DNA from: Chitinophaga sp. LS1
GTDB lineage: Bacteria; Bacteroidota; Bacteroidia; Chitinophagales; Chitinophagaceae
Direction: 5' to 3'
DNA: 64,000 nucleotides
NCBI RefSeq assembly: GCF_034274695.1
Contig: NZ_CP128362.1
Span: 992,001 to 1,056,000, forward strand
The notes below the pieces were generated by a model that did not search any database, had not been told where the DNA came from, and saw nothing but the letters and a program-made list of their open reading frames with translations. Shown here piece after piece: positions 34,045 through 43,459 of this stretch; within the stretch, counting starts at the first letter, position 1; every line of letters begins with the position of its first letter. Both the position numbers and the translations under genes were made by a program.

Positions 34045-34058
34045 GGGACAAATGTCCC
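34045..34058. promoter_or_regulatory. dyad operator between Crp-type and epimerase genes
   Basis: GGGACA-AA-TGTCCC is a perfect inverted repeat 11 bp from the Crp-type start and 47 bp from the epimerase start. Size and position suit binding of a dimeric Crp/Fnr protein. Confidence 0.5.
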
Positions 34059-34104
34059 GCGATTAATGTTTACCCAAAGTAAATTTACATCCTCAATTGA
34101 TTAT

Positions 34105-35091
34105 ATGAAAATACTCATTACTGGTAGTTCCGGACATCTAGGCGAAGCATTGGTCAGAACCCTCTCTCCGCAAGGACATGAGATCGTGGCCATCGATATA
34201 CAACCTTCCTCTTTCACCACCCATGTTGGCAATATCGCCAATGCCACCTTTGTACAACGCTGTATGGAAGGCGTAGATATCGTACTCCATACTGCCACCC
34301 TGCATAAACCACATGTAGACACTCACTCCCGTCAGGAATTTATTGACACCAATATCACCGGCACCTTGCAACTGCTGGAAGCGGCGACTGCCAATAAGGT
34401 AAAGGCATTCATCTTCACGAGTACCACCAGCGTATTCGGTGATGCTCTGATTCCACCTCCTGGTCAGCCAGCGGCATGGATTACAGAAGATGTAACACCT
34501 CAACCCAAGAACATCTACGGCGTTACTAAAACTGCTGCCGAAGATCTTTGCCAGCTCTTTCACCGCAATCAAAAATTACCTGTTCTGATCCTGCGTACTT
34601 CCCGCTTCTTCCCGGAACAGGATGATAATAAAGGTATGCGCGATGCATTTGCAGATGATAATCTAAAAGCACTCGAATACCTGTACCGCCGTGTTGATGT
34701 GGAAGATGTAGTATCCGCACATATCGCTGCAATGCACAAAGCGCCAGAGATTGGTTTCGGGAAATACATTATCAGTGCAACGACGCCTTTTACGACAGCA
34801 GATCTTCCTGTATTAAGAGAGCATGCACCACAAATAATAAAACAAATTTATCCGGAAGCTGCAAACATTTTCGCTCAGCACAACTGGCAATTCCTCCCAA
34901 AAATAGATAGGGTATATGTCAATGAAAAAGCACGCAGAGAATTGCATTGGCAGCCACAACACGACTTTGGTGCTTTGTTACAAAAACTAAAACAAGGGCA
35001 ATCTATAAAAAGTAAACTGGCAGATATGATTGGCGCAAAGGGCTATCACTCAGAATCCTTCTCAGAAGGCCCTTATCCGGTAAATCATTAA
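34105..35091 (+). CDS. NAD-dependent epimerase/dehydratase
   Basis: A 328-residue extended short-chain dehydrogenase. GSSGHLGEALVR (6-17) binds NAD; DIQPSS ends beta2; the Ser-Thr in FTSTTSVFG and YGVTKTAAE (Tyr-x3-Lys) near 140 form the catalytic set. It would act on a nucleotide sugar or other hydroxyl substrate. I use ATG 34105; the open frame upstream (34066) crosses the intergenic region. Divergent from the Crp-type regulator. Confidence 0.88.
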   Translation: MKILITGSSGHLGEALVRTLSPQGHEIVAIDIQPSSFTTHVGNIANATFVQRCMEGVDIVLHTATLHKPHVDTHSRQEFIDTNITGTLQLLEAATANKVKAFIFTSTTSVFGDALIPPPGQPAAWITEDVTPQPKNIYGVTKTAAEDLCQLFHRNQKLPVLILRTSRFFPEQDDNKGMRDAFADDNLKALEYLYRRVDVEDVVSAHIAAMHKAPEIGFGKYIISATTPFTTADLPVLREHAPQIIKQIYPEAANIFAQHNWQFLPKIDRVYVNEKARRELHWQPQHDFGALLQKLKQGQSIKSKLADMIGAKGYHSESFSEGPYPVNH

Positions 35092-35270
35092 AGGCCAGGT
35101 AAATTTTAAAAGATTCCGTGGATCACTAAAGTCCTGTGAATAATCAAAGGCTCCATAAATTACTAAATGCTTTCGCATCATCAAGGTCTCCGTAAATCTT
35201 CAAACCCCTTTGAATCATCGAAGATGTTACAATTCACTAAACCCCACCAATCACAAACCTCATTAAATTC
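35078..35270. repeat. about 20-bp degenerate repeat copying the epimerase gene end
   Basis: GTAAATCATTAAAGGCC (epimerase end with stop) is followed by GTGGATCACTAAAGTCC, GTGAATAATCAAAGGCTCC, ATAAATTACTAAATGC, GCATCATCAAGGTCTCC, GTAAATCTTCAAACCCC and TTGAATCATCGAAGATG. All appear to be decayed copies of the same gene end. Confidence 0.75.
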
Positions 35271-35285
35271 ACCAACCTTATTAAA

Positions 35286-35313
35286 AAAGGCGGCCTTCAC
35301 CAAGGCCGCCTTT
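35286..35313. terminator. bidirectional intrinsic terminator
   Basis: AAAGGCGGCCTT (35286-35297) and AAGGCCGCCTTT (35302-35313) form a perfect 12-bp stem with a CACC loop. It serves the plus-strand epimerase and the minus-strand oxidoreductase. Confidence 0.92.
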
Positions 35314-35319
35314 CAATTA

Positions 35320-36168
35320 TTATAACACATCTTTACTAATCACCGTCCAATCCTTATTCCCAAACCCTTTATCTATCCACTCATCCATCACCTTCGCCAC
35401 CACCGGTATCACATTCAGATTCGTTCCCGCACTCGCTGTCGCATCCATAAACAACCCCGCATCTTTCCTCGCCATATTCAACTCCCATGATGGCTCATCA
35501 TAAGGCGCTGACAACATCCGCTTCAACCTGGATGTAACAGACAAACCCGGATTCCAATCTCCCAACAACGTCAGAATATCATCCCCATTTACACCCAATG
35601 CCTTACCCACTGAAAGCATATCCGTCAAACCTGCTGTCAAACATATTAAAAATGAATTTCCCACCAGTTTCATAGCAGCAGCCTTCCCAACTTCATTTCC
35701 AAAATTCACCAGTTTACCCGTCATTGGTGCCAACACAAGCTCCAAATTACTCAACACAGCAACATCACCAGACACCAGCATATAACCCGTACTTTCCAAT
35801 GCATTGCCCGGTCCCATAAACACAGGTGCATGTTGATAAGTAAACTCTTTCTCTTTCCATTCTTTTGTACGTGCCTTCGCACCCTCAACGGTAGTGGTAG
35901 TATGATCTATAATCACAGCACCCGGTTTTAATCCAGGTTGCGCTGCTGCCAACACTTCATTCACCGCAGCATCATCCTTCACGACTATATGCACATAATC
36001 TGCACCCTTCACAGCATCCGCCACATTCGCAAAAGCCTTCGCGCCAAAAGCCTCCATCGCTGTGGCTCTCGAAGTCGTTCTGTTCCATACCTGTACCTGC
36101 TCTCCCTTTTTAATTAAAGCCTTCGTGAAATTTGATCCTAAAAGGCCCATACCTAAGAATGCTCTCAT
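35320..36168 (-). CDS. NAD(P)-dependent oxidoreductase, beta-hydroxyacid dehydrogenase type
   Basis: A 282-residue protein of the 3-hydroxyisobutyrate dehydrogenase/imine reductase superfamily. The N-terminus FLGMGLLGSNFTKALIKKG binds NAD(P) and VWNRTTSRA follows; Lys in GKAAAMKLVGNSF (near 170) is the catalytic lysine. Full length. I use ATG 36168 (MRAFLGMG), where the Rossmann strand begins. Substrate unknown. Confidence 0.88.
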   Translation of the reverse strand: MRAFLGMGLLGSNFTKALIKKGEQVQVWNRTTSRATAMEAFGAKAFANVADAVKGADYVHIVVKDDAAVNEVLAAAQPGLKPGAVIIDHTTTTVEGAKARTKEWKEKEFTYQHAPVFMGPGNALESTGYMLVSGDVAVLSNLELVLAPMTGKLVNFGNEVGKAAAMKLVGNSFLICLTAGLTDMLSVGKALGVNGDDILTLLGDWNPGLSVTSRLKRMLSAPYDEPSWELNMARKDAGLFMDATASAGTNLNVIPVVAKVMDEWIDKGFGNKDWTVISKDVL

Positions 36169-36432
36169 AATTCCGTTATTTTTATTAAAGTTACGAAAAT
36201 TCATCCTTTCGTTCCGGAACGACAACACCATTTGAAAGATACACCTTATCAAGAGATCCAGTTTCAGCTGATGCTGAAAACGGCAATTGAAGGATAGAGT
36301 CTATCAAGAAAATCACTTAATGCTGATGCTAAAACCACCAATTGAACCTTAAGCTGTAACCCGCAAATCAAAAAGTACCCCTTCCCGTTAATCCTGATAC
36401 ATCCGCTCAATTATATTCCTATCTTAGCACTC

Positions 36433-36795
36433 ATGCTAAAGTTTAGTCTAAAGTATTTTTTGCTGGCCCTGGCCCTCTTTATTACCGAGGTATTAATAGC
36501 CCTATACGTACACGACTCCTTCATCCGCCCCTATGTAGGTGACTATCTCGTTGTTATCTTCATTTACTGCGTGGTAAGAAGCATCTACCAGGCGCCTGTA
36601 AAACGTGTTGCCCTGGGAGTATTACTCTTTTCTTACCTGATTGAGATCGGTCAATACTTCAATCTCGTCAGCATGCTGGGCCTACAACATAACAAAGCCG
36701 CCAGAATCATTATCGGCACCAGCTTTGCGTGGAGTGACCTGATTGCATATACTTTAGGCATTCTGACTGTGATACTAGTAGAGAAAAAACGATAG
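36433..36795 (+). CDS. DUF2809 family membrane protein
   Basis: A 120-residue protein with four hydrophobic helices (about 8-24, 38-50, 58-72, 98-115). FITEVLIALYVHDSFIRPYVGDYLVVIFIYC and the later FSYLIEIGQYFNLVSMLG and FAWSDLIAYTLG are typical of DUF2809, a family of small inner-membrane proteins of unknown role. Single gene. The 264 bp upstream hold no clear promoter. Confidence 0.85.
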   Translation: MLKFSLKYFLLALALFITEVLIALYVHDSFIRPYVGDYLVVIFIYCVVRSIYQAPVKRVALGVLLFSYLIEIGQYFNLVSMLGLQHNKAARIIIGTSFAWSDLIAYTLGILTVILVEKKR

Positions 36796-36860
36796 CATCC
36801 CCAATAAAACATTCATAAAAAAAGGCATTCACCAACAGGGAGTGAAAACCATTTTCAAAG

Positions 36861-36893
36861 AAAAAAGCGCTTTCACCATACGGCAAAAGCGCT
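36861..36893 (-). terminator. intrinsic terminator of the chitinase gene
   Basis: AGCGCTTT (36866-36873) pairs with AAAGCGCT (36886-36893); on the minus strand six T (A at 36861-36866) follow, 22 bp after the chitinase stop. Confidence 0.8.
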
Positions 36894-36914
36894 CCCAGGT
36901 TTTATCAATCAAGA

Positions 36915-39083
36915 TTACAATCGTATCAGTTTCACACTCTTCTTCCGCGTACCCACTGCGTTAGAAAGCTTCACTATCCATGTACCTACCGGTACCTTAC
37001 TAATATCTACACTTATCATCTGTGCACCTTTCGCACCTGCTGTATAAACTTTCCTCACTACCGGGCCTGTACCATCCACACTCCACAATTCAAGTACCAC
37101 CTGCTCACCAGCCACCGCACTTACTTTCACCTGCAGCGTACTACCTGTCACAGGATTAGGATATACTGTCACAGGAATAGAATCAGCTGTTTCATAAGTA
37201 GTATTCGCTACTCTTGCACTGCTGCTACAAGCACCCAGTGGCTGCCACCAGTAATCAGCAGTACCCGGTGTTACATTGTACAAACCATTTGCCAGTGACA
37301 CATACAGATAGCCATTGTACACCACTTTATCACCCGCATTATACACAGAAGGATAAGGCTGGTAAGTTGCCACACCTGCACAATTACCCGTGCTGGTAGA
37401 ACCAGAAACTGTAATACTCACCGCACTGCTGGTAGTAGAAGCACCACCGTTATCAGTTGCTTTTGCGGTCAGAGAATAAGTACCTGCTGCTACACTTGTC
37501 CAACTATAACTATAAGGAGAAGCTGTAGATGTACCTAATAAAGTAGCACCATTGTAAAACTCTACCTTCGCAATACTACCATCAGCATCAGCAGCACTTG
37601 CTGTAATGCTCACAGATGCCGGCGCTGTATAAGATGCCCCTGATGCAGGAGCCGTCAAACTCACAGTAGGCGCTTTGTTAGAACCTGAAGAAGAACCACA
37701 ATCACTTACATAAGACCACACCTGACCATCACCCGTATGTGTATCAGGCTGTTCATTCTGTGTCCACCATTTAGCAGTATACAATTTACTATTGTACACG
37801 ACCTGTGCACCACCCAGATAAATATCTGTCGCCGTCCAGGTAGCTACACCACTACAATTACCACCTGTACTACCACCACCCACGGTGATCGTTACTGTAG
37901 AACTGGTTGTAGCGGCACCACTGTTATCAGTCGCTTTTGCTGTCAGGGAATAAGTGCCTGCAGCTACACTTGCCCAGCTATAAGTATAAGGAGAAGCGGT
38001 AGACGTACCTAACAATGTAGATCCATTATAGAACTCCACTTTCGTCACACTACCATCTGCATCAGCAGCAGTGGCGGTAATGCTGACTGTAGCACCAGCT
38101 GTAAAAGTAGCGTTGTTAGCAGGAGAGGTAATGCTCACTGTTGGATACTTGTTTCCAGTATTGCCACCGCCTTTCACAACCACTTCATCGTGAATTGCAG
38201 ACAACAATGAATAAGTACCCGTAGCATCCATAGATAATTCCCAAATCATGATTCCACCACCCTGATCATAAGCGAGGTCTGTTTTACTCTTGATGGTAGT
38301 AATACCATTATAACCTACACCATTATAAGTATCAGCATAAGGACTGGCACCTCTTGCGATCAGCGCAGCATAGCTTTCCCATGAAGGACGTCCGTAAAAA
38401 GGAACACCTAATACAGTCTTAGCTGCTGGCAAACCTTTGCCTTTCCAGTAAGAAATAGATTGAGAAGCATAGGTATAGGTAGAGTGATCATAATTATTAT
38501 AATCATACGCCATCAGGTTCAGAAAATCTACCTGAGAAAATACGCTACTCAATACACCATCGCCGCCAGTACCTACTACGGCAGCGGTTAATAATTTACC
38601 CTGTGCATGCAGCGAAGTCGCCAACGCGGTCATGAGAGATACATAGTTGTTCGCAGAAGTACCCGCATCCGGATATTCCCAGTCAATGTCTGCGCCATCC
38701 AGGTTGTACTGGTTAACGAAGTTCATGATGTTCGTCACGAATGCAGAACGGTAAGTACTGTTGCCGGCCAGTGTCTCAAAACCACTGTCATCGCCATTGT
38801 TCCAGCCACCTACAGAGATCATCACCTTTACACCATTGGCATGTGCCAATGATACAAGGCTCTGTAATTTAGACGGATTATCAATGGATTGTAATCCACC
38901 TGTTGCTGTAGGTAATAAGAAGGCGTAATTAATGTGAGTGAGTTTGCTGTACTGTACAGTATTCACATCTCCCTGCCAGGAGGGCATGTAGCCGATTACT
39001 TTGAACTGTGCATGGGACAAAAAGGAGGTGATAAGCAACAAACAGGATAGTATTCCTGCTCTTATCATTTGTTTTGTTGTCAT
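36915..39083 (-). CDS. secreted GH18 chitinase with chitin-binding and T9SS domains
   Basis: A 722-residue chitinase. Order: signal peptide (1-25), GH18 catalytic barrel (27-about 305; SVGGW at 90-94 and DGADIDWE at 129-136, catalytic Glu136), bacterial Ig-like domain (about 315-400), a CBM5/12-like chitin-binding module (WTATDIYLGGAQVVYNSKLYTAKWW region), a second Ig-like domain, a second module (YQPYPSVYNAGDKVVYNGYLY, ending YWWQPLGAC), and a T9SS sorting domain (VYPNPVTGS to the end). It would degrade chitin outside the cell. The two Ig domains are near-identical, suggesting an internal duplication. Terminator at 36861. Confidence 0.95.
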   Translation of the reverse strand: MTTKQMIRAGILSCLLLITSFLSHAQFKVIGYMPSWQGDVNTVQYSKLTHINYAFLLPTATGGLQSIDNPSKLQSLVSLAHANGVKVMISVGGWNNGDDSGFETLAGNSTYRSAFVTNIMNFVNQYNLDGADIDWEYPDAGTSANNYVSLMTALATSLHAQGKLLTAAVVGTGGDGVLSSVFSQVDFLNLMAYDYNNYDHSTYTYASQSISYWKGKGLPAAKTVLGVPFYGRPSWESYAALIARGASPYADTYNGVGYNGITTIKSKTDLAYDQGGGIMIWELSMDATGTYSLLSAIHDEVVVKGGGNTGNKYPTVSITSPANNATFTAGATVSITATAADADGSVTKVEFYNGSTLLGTSTASPYTYSWASVAAGTYSLTAKATDNSGAATTSSTVTITVGGGSTGGNCSGVATWTATDIYLGGAQVVYNSKLYTAKWWTQNEQPDTHTGDGQVWSYVSDCGSSSGSNKAPTVSLTAPASGASYTAPASVSITASAADADGSIAKVEFYNGATLLGTSTASPYSYSWTSVAAGTYSLTAKATDNGGASTTSSAVSITVSGSTSTGNCAGVATYQPYPSVYNAGDKVVYNGYLYVSLANGLYNVTPGTADYWWQPLGACSSSARVANTTYETADSIPVTVYPNPVTGSTLQVKVSAVAGEQVVLELWSVDGTGPVVRKVYTAGAKGAQMISVDISKVPVGTWIVKLSNAVGTRKKSVKLIRL

Positions 39084-39160
39084 TTATTTGGTTTTTTAGG
39101 AATGGTTATTATGAGTATGCACAGTAGTCGTACGAGAGGGGCAACAGTACTATATTTGAG

Positions 39161-39196
39161 AAAAAAAAAGCTCCTGTCTTACGACAAGAGCTTTTT
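39161..39196 (-). terminator. intrinsic terminator of the SerB-SerA-ACT fusion gene
   Basis: AAAAAGCTC (39165-39173) pairs with GAGCTTTTT (39188-39196) and TGTC with GACA inside. A nine-A run at 39161-39169 gives the T tract on the minus strand. Confidence 0.85.
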
Positions 39197-39214
39197 CAAT
39201 ATTTAGTTTGAATC

Positions 39215-40486
39215 TTAGTATAAATATCTAAACTTAATCGTTCCTTCTATCTCTTTCAATCCTTTCAGCACCTGCTTATCATACTCCGCCGTCACATCCG
39301 TAATCACATACCCGATCTTATCATTCGTCATCAGGAACTGGCTGATAATATTAATCCCTCTCTCGGCAAATACCTGATTCACCTTCGCAATCATACCCGG
39401 TACGTTCCGATGAATACCAATCAAACGATGTGCATTCTCCACCGCCGGTAATTGCAGATGAGGGAAGTTACTACTCTTGAAAGTATCGCCATTATTAATA
39501 AACCTTGCTACGCGTTTCGCAACGGACAATGGTTTCTTCAGGTTATCAAATACCACAATTCCACGGGTAGTACAAGCATCATAATCAATGTGTGCACTAC
39601 CATTTCCCATATAACCTATTACTTTCAGCTTAGGTGCCTGGTCTAACAACGCCAGATCCACCTTTACACCTGCTGCCAGTAATAGTATCCCTGCATCGCC
39701 AATCGCTTCCTCAGAAGTTTCAATAGCAAACCCATCTTTTTTCAGAAAATCTACTGGTTCCTGCTCTACCTCCCCCACTACCACACAGGTAATCCTATTC
39801 TTTGGATAAGACAATGCACTTGGTAAGTTATTCACATACAGGAACTCATCAAAACTCGGTGTCACGTGATCTGCTTTCTCCGCCACCGCCTTACGCCTGA
39901 TGTTCTCCGTAAAGGCAAAGAACTTCTTGATCATCCCAAACTCCTTCAGCTGGAAGTCTGAATGCCCATCCCCAATACCATAGATATCGCCGGATAATTG
40001 CATGTCTTTCAACAGCTTTACCTTACCACCTTCGTCAGAAAGCGGGTTGGCTTCATCAAAACCAATGATTTTACCATCAGCATCGAACACAAAAGTATTA
40101 GCGTATATATTCTCTTTTTTGATATGATAAGGCAGTACTACAGGGGTAATGAACTCCTTGAACCCACCCGAAACAATCAATACATCGTCCGCATGGTGCT
40201 TGAAAAACTTCTTATTCCTGGAAAAAGAGACGGACACCTGCTTTTTCAGGTGTTTGATCAGCAATCCCAGGTGCTCTTTGTTGGCTTCCAGGAGCTTCAC
40301 CCTGCCGGAAAGACTCTCTCTGAAAGACAGTTTCCCTTCCATGGCCAGGTTGGTCAGATCTTCAATCTTCTTGTAGATGGCCTCCCGCTCCGGGTGGTCC
40401 TGTAATGAAATGCGCGCCAGCTCATCCAATGCTTCGACCTGCGTAAAAGTGCTGTCGAAATCGATAATGTAATAGTTTTTATTCAC
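39215..40486 (-). CDS. SerB-like phosphatase fused to partial SerA and ACT domain
   Basis: A 423-residue fusion. The N-terminal ~210 residues are a HAD phosphatase of the phosphoserine phosphatase type (DFDST at 9-13, SGGF near 108, GDGHSD near 172). Next (about 230-325) is the N-terminal substrate domain of D-3-phosphoglycerate dehydrogenase (LDQAPKLKVIGYMGNGSAHIDYDAC), but the NAD-binding domain is missing. The C-terminus (345-423) is the SerA-type ACT domain (HRNVPGMIAKVNQVFAERGINIISQ, GTIKFRYLY). It probably makes serine from phosphoserine with allosteric serine sensing through ACT. The remnant SerA region could be a structural or regulatory spacer. Confidence 0.88.
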   Translation of the reverse strand: MNKNYYIIDFDSTFTQVEALDELARISLQDHPEREAIYKKIEDLTNLAMEGKLSFRESLSGRVKLLEANKEHLGLLIKHLKKQVSVSFSRNKKFFKHHADDVLIVSGGFKEFITPVVLPYHIKKENIYANTFVFDADGKIIGFDEANPLSDEGGKVKLLKDMQLSGDIYGIGDGHSDFQLKEFGMIKKFFAFTENIRRKAVAEKADHVTPSFDEFLYVNNLPSALSYPKNRITCVVVGEVEQEPVDFLKKDGFAIETSEEAIGDAGILLLAAGVKVDLALLDQAPKLKVIGYMGNGSAHIDYDACTTRGIVVFDNLKKPLSVAKRVARFINNGDTFKSSNFPHLQLPAVENAHRLIGIHRNVPGMIAKVNQVFAERGINIISQFLMTNDKIGYVITDVTAEYDKQVLKGLKEIEGTIKFRYLY

Positions 40487-40589
40487 AGATCAATTGGTTT
40501 AAAGCTACGCTCAGTGGGGGTAGCTCCCCGAAACAGGCGCTAAAACTACAAACGAAATGGGAATTTTCTAAGGAAAAAATTAAAAGTTA

Positions 40590-40946
40590 TTACTCCCATT
40601 CCCTTTTCCCCCACTCATGCAAATCCTGCACGATCTCCAGCAATGCCGCCCCCTTCTCCGTCACCTCATACTTCACCTGGCAAGGCATCGTATCCGGCAC
40701 ATTCAACTTTACAGCCAGCCCTTCCGTAACAATCTCTCCTAACCGCTTTGACAGTACCTGATCCGAAATAGTAGGAAACACCTTTTTCAGCTGACTAAAC
40801 TGGTACACCTCCTGAGAAATACAAAATAGCACCTGCATTTTCCATCTTGGACTAATCAGCTCCAATACCTCCGACACCTGACAATGTTCTGCCAGTACCT
40901 GCAGGTTGTGTGCATTCATGGAGCTGGTCTTGACTTTTGTTGCCAT
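40590..40946 (-). CDS. HxlR-family transcription regulator
   Basis: A 118-residue winged-helix regulator of the HxlR/DUF24 type (LELISPRWKMQVLFCISQEVYQFSQLKKVFPTISDQVLSKRLGEIVTEGL, then PCQVKYEVTEKG). One Cys in AEHCQVSEV is the conserved N-terminal Cys that often senses reactive electrophiles or oxidants. Divergent from the secreted hydrolase at 41040, so it probably controls it. The start is uncertain: I choose ATG 40946; two in-frame alternatives lie up to 27 bp upstream. Confidence 0.88.
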   Translation of the reverse strand: MATKVKTSSMNAHNLQVLAEHCQVSEVLELISPRWKMQVLFCISQEVYQFSQLKKVFPTISDQVLSKRLGEIVTEGLAVKLNVPDTMPCQVKYEVTEKGAALLEIVQDLHEWGKREWE

Positions 40947-40987
40947 AATTAAATCATTCATTATGCGACTCACTTTCGGGTGAGCTA

Positions 40988-41018
40988 TTGAATACCCAAA
41001 TGACTACGTCTACTTTTG
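40988..41018 (+). promoter_or_regulatory. promoter of the secreted alpha/beta hydrolase
   Basis: TTG (40988-40990) and TACTTTTG (41011-41018) are spaced 20 bp, matching the Bacteroidota promoter. A short dyad CTCAC…GTGAG lies just upstream (40970-40985) and may be the HxlR site. Confidence 0.65.
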
Positions 41019-41039
41019 AGGTACAAAAATATCACAAAA

Positions 41040-41816
41040 ATGAAAAGGAAATTTTTCTATTGTCTGCTGCTATCTTTTGCAGTGGTTGGCTTAAGTCATG
41101 CCCAGACTTTCGTGCTGGTACATGGTGCATGGCATGGGGGTTGGTGCTGGAAAGAAGTAGCCAAAGAATTGCAGGCACAAGGGGCAGAAGTATACACACC
41201 CACTTTAAGCGGATTGGGAGAGCACCAAAATGTACTCGATACCAACATTAACCTGGAAACACATATCCAGGATATTGTCAATTTTATTAACATGCAGGAT
41301 CTACATGATGTAATATTAGTAGGACATAGCTATGCAGGGGCCGTCATCGCAGGTGTGGCAGATCGTATACCGGCAAGATTGAAAAAACTAATATTCTTAG
41401 ATGCGATGCTCATTGAAAACGGGAAGAGTGCACTCACATCACAACCAGCCAATCTATCTGACAATGTAAGAGCAGCCACCGCATCCAGCCAGGGATTATC
41501 AGTACCCGTATGGTCTCCTGAAGTTTTTGGGGTAACTGATCCTGCACAAATCAAATGGGTGAGCGATAGGCTGACACCACAACCATTCAGAAGCTTTGAT
41601 CAAACATTATCTTTAAAGCATGTTTACGGCAATCATCTGCCACTTACTTACATTGCTTGTATAAAGCCACAAATGGCGCAGTTAAAGGTATTCGGAGATA
41701 AAACAAAAAGTAGCAAGGATTGGAGTTATTATGAATTGCCAACCGGGCACGATGCGATGATAACAATGCCAAAAGAACTAACTGCTTTATTATACAAAAT
41801 ATCGCAAGTACAATAA
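41040..41816 (+). CDS. secreted alpha/beta hydrolase
   Basis: A 258-residue hydrolase with a signal peptide (MKRKFFYCLLLSFAVVGLSHAQ). VLVHGAWHGGWCW forms the oxyanion-hole strand, GHSYAG (near 98) the nucleophile elbow with Ser, and GHD near 243 the catalytic His region. Layout resembles esterases of the hydroxynitrile lyase/pyrethroid-esterase group. It acts in the periplasm on a small ester or related substrate. HxlR regulator divergent at 40946; shared promoter region. Confidence 0.88.
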   Translation: MKRKFFYCLLLSFAVVGLSHAQTFVLVHGAWHGGWCWKEVAKELQAQGAEVYTPTLSGLGEHQNVLDTNINLETHIQDIVNFINMQDLHDVILVGHSYAGAVIAGVADRIPARLKKLIFLDAMLIENGKSALTSQPANLSDNVRAATASSQGLSVPVWSPEVFGVTDPAQIKWVSDRLTPQPFRSFDQTLSLKHVYGNHLPLTYIACIKPQMAQLKVFGDKTKSSKDWSYYELPTGHDAMITMPKELTALLYKISQVQ

Positions 41817-41847
41817 CGCGAAATTGTAGCGCCGCAGGACCACACAA

Positions 41848-41882
41848 AAAAATGGCTTTCGCCGAAGGTGAAAGCCATTTTT
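41848..41882. terminator. bidirectional intrinsic terminator
   Basis: A perfect 13-bp stem, AAAAATGGCTTTC / GAAAGCCATTTTT, with a 9-nt loop, between the convergent hydrolase and beta-helix lipoprotein genes. Confidence 0.92.
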
Positions 41883-41889
41883 AAAATAT

Positions 41890-43404
41890 TTATCCTTCCG
41901 AAATACTCCCACCAATCTGCGTCACCGTACTACTAGTCGTAAACGTCGTTCCACTCGTTCCCCCAGAATAACTACCACTCAAATACAACCCATTAAAACT
42001 ACTTCCATCCGTCACATTCCCACCTGTATACACTGTATAAGTAGTATTAGACTTCAACTTACTCCCTGCAAACAACAACGTACTAAACGCCTTTGGTGCC
42101 AAAAATGTCATCGCCTCTGTTCCATCCGCCGCTTCTATATGCACAATTTTATTCGCACTACCACTCCCCATCACCAATGAATTCACTGTAGACACACTCG
42201 CAGTCGGCTCACTCGTCGCACCACCAATACCTACTATCAAACCACCAGTTATCTTTAATGTACGTGCATCCACATCTATCCCCGCCTCCGGCGATCCACT
42301 ACCTGCTGCCACTACAATACCACCCGTAATCGTAAACGTCCCATTAGAATCCATCGCATCATTACCAGAACTGATACTATAAATATGCCCACCATTTATA
42401 TAAATAGCAGTACCTGCATTTATACCATCATCCACCGTATTCGTTGACACATACCCATCATTGATCGTCAACACACTCTTACTCTCAATACCCTCACCCT
42501 CTGTAGTCGTAATCGTAATATTCCCCCCATTGATCGTCACATACGGCGTAATCGTCTCATCCCCATCATCATAAGTAGCACCAATACCTTTCCCGGCAGT
42601 ATTAATCACAAAAGTACCATCATTCACTACGATATACCCTTCCTCACACTGAATACCATCATCACTGGATGTTATCTTGACGGTACCTCCATCCGCAATG
42701 AATGCATCATTGGTATGAATACCATCATCCACTGCACTTGTCACCGTAATATTCCCTTCGCGAATACGTACATACTGATCAGAACAAATCGCATGTTTAT
42801 ATTTACCCGTCAGGTTCAATGTACCTGTACCACTAAATATAACCTGCCCTTCTGCAAACAATGTCCCTTTCTGATCTTCTGTAGATGTAGCATAAGTCGC
42901 ACCATCTACCAATGTATTCGTCGTACCATCTGCCAATACGATAAACGCACGCTTCTTTGATTGCAAATTCAATGCAGGTCCGTCACTATTGGTAATAGTC
43001 GCACCATTCAATGTCACTTGATATTTATTGTCGCTATAGATCTTCACAGATCCATCAGTAGTAGTACCCGAAATAACAAACGCTACTTTCGATGTAGTGG
43101 CAGTAACGGTTACATCGTTACCACTGGTCGTGACTGTCACACCATTGCCATCTAACGGATTCGTAACAGTAACAGTCGTTCCAAAGTCAATAGTCACCGT
43201 ACTGGAAAATGTAGAATTTTCCACCAGGTCATCTTCATCAGCAGCCGTCTCAGTCGAGCCTTCGGCCGTACCTGTCGTAAATGTACTGTCAATGCTGGAA
43301 CCGGAGCCAGTTGTCGTCGTTGTGTCGTTCTTTGAGCAACCGGTAGTGAACACTAGGGCTGCTGCAAACAGCGCTACATAATAAGGTAATCGGTATAGTT
43401 GCAT
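41890..43404 (-). CDS. Cthe_2159-like beta-helix carbohydrate-binding lipoprotein
   Basis: A 504-residue lipoprotein (signal to Cys23, TTGCSKN) with a Ser/Thr-rich linker and a long right-handed beta-helix. Repeats of the type INGGxIxI.T.GDGI (INGGNITITTTEGEGIESK, INDGYVSTNTVDDGINAG, INGGHIYSISSGNDAMDSNG) match the Cthe_2159 family, which binds acidic polysaccharides and shares the pectate lyase fold without enzyme activity. It is probably a cell-surface carbohydrate-binding protein. Single gene. Confidence 0.85.
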   Translation of the reverse strand: MQLYRLPYYVALFAAALVFTTGCSKNDTTTTTGSGSSIDSTFTTGTAEGSTETAADEDDLVENSTFSSTVTIDFGTTVTVTNPLDGNGVTVTTSGNDVTVTATTSKVAFVISGTTTDGSVKIYSDNKYQVTLNGATITNSDGPALNLQSKKRAFIVLADGTTNTLVDGATYATSTEDQKGTLFAEGQVIFSGTGTLNLTGKYKHAICSDQYVRIREGNITVTSAVDDGIHTNDAFIADGGTVKITSSDDGIQCEEGYIVVNDGTFVINTAGKGIGATYDDGDETITPYVTINGGNITITTTEGEGIESKSVLTINDGYVSTNTVDDGINAGTAIYINGGHIYSISSGNDAMDSNGTFTITGGIVVAAGSGSPEAGIDVDARTLKITGGLIVGIGGATSEPTASVSTVNSLVMGSGSANKIVHIEAADGTEAMTFLAPKAFSTLLFAGSKLKSNTTYTVYTGGNVTDGSSFNGLYLSGSYSGGTSGTTFTTSSTVTQIGGSISEG

Positions 43405-43459
43405 AACAAGTTGTTAAAGAATCTTTGATATGCAAAACACCTGAAAGTTTAATGATAAT

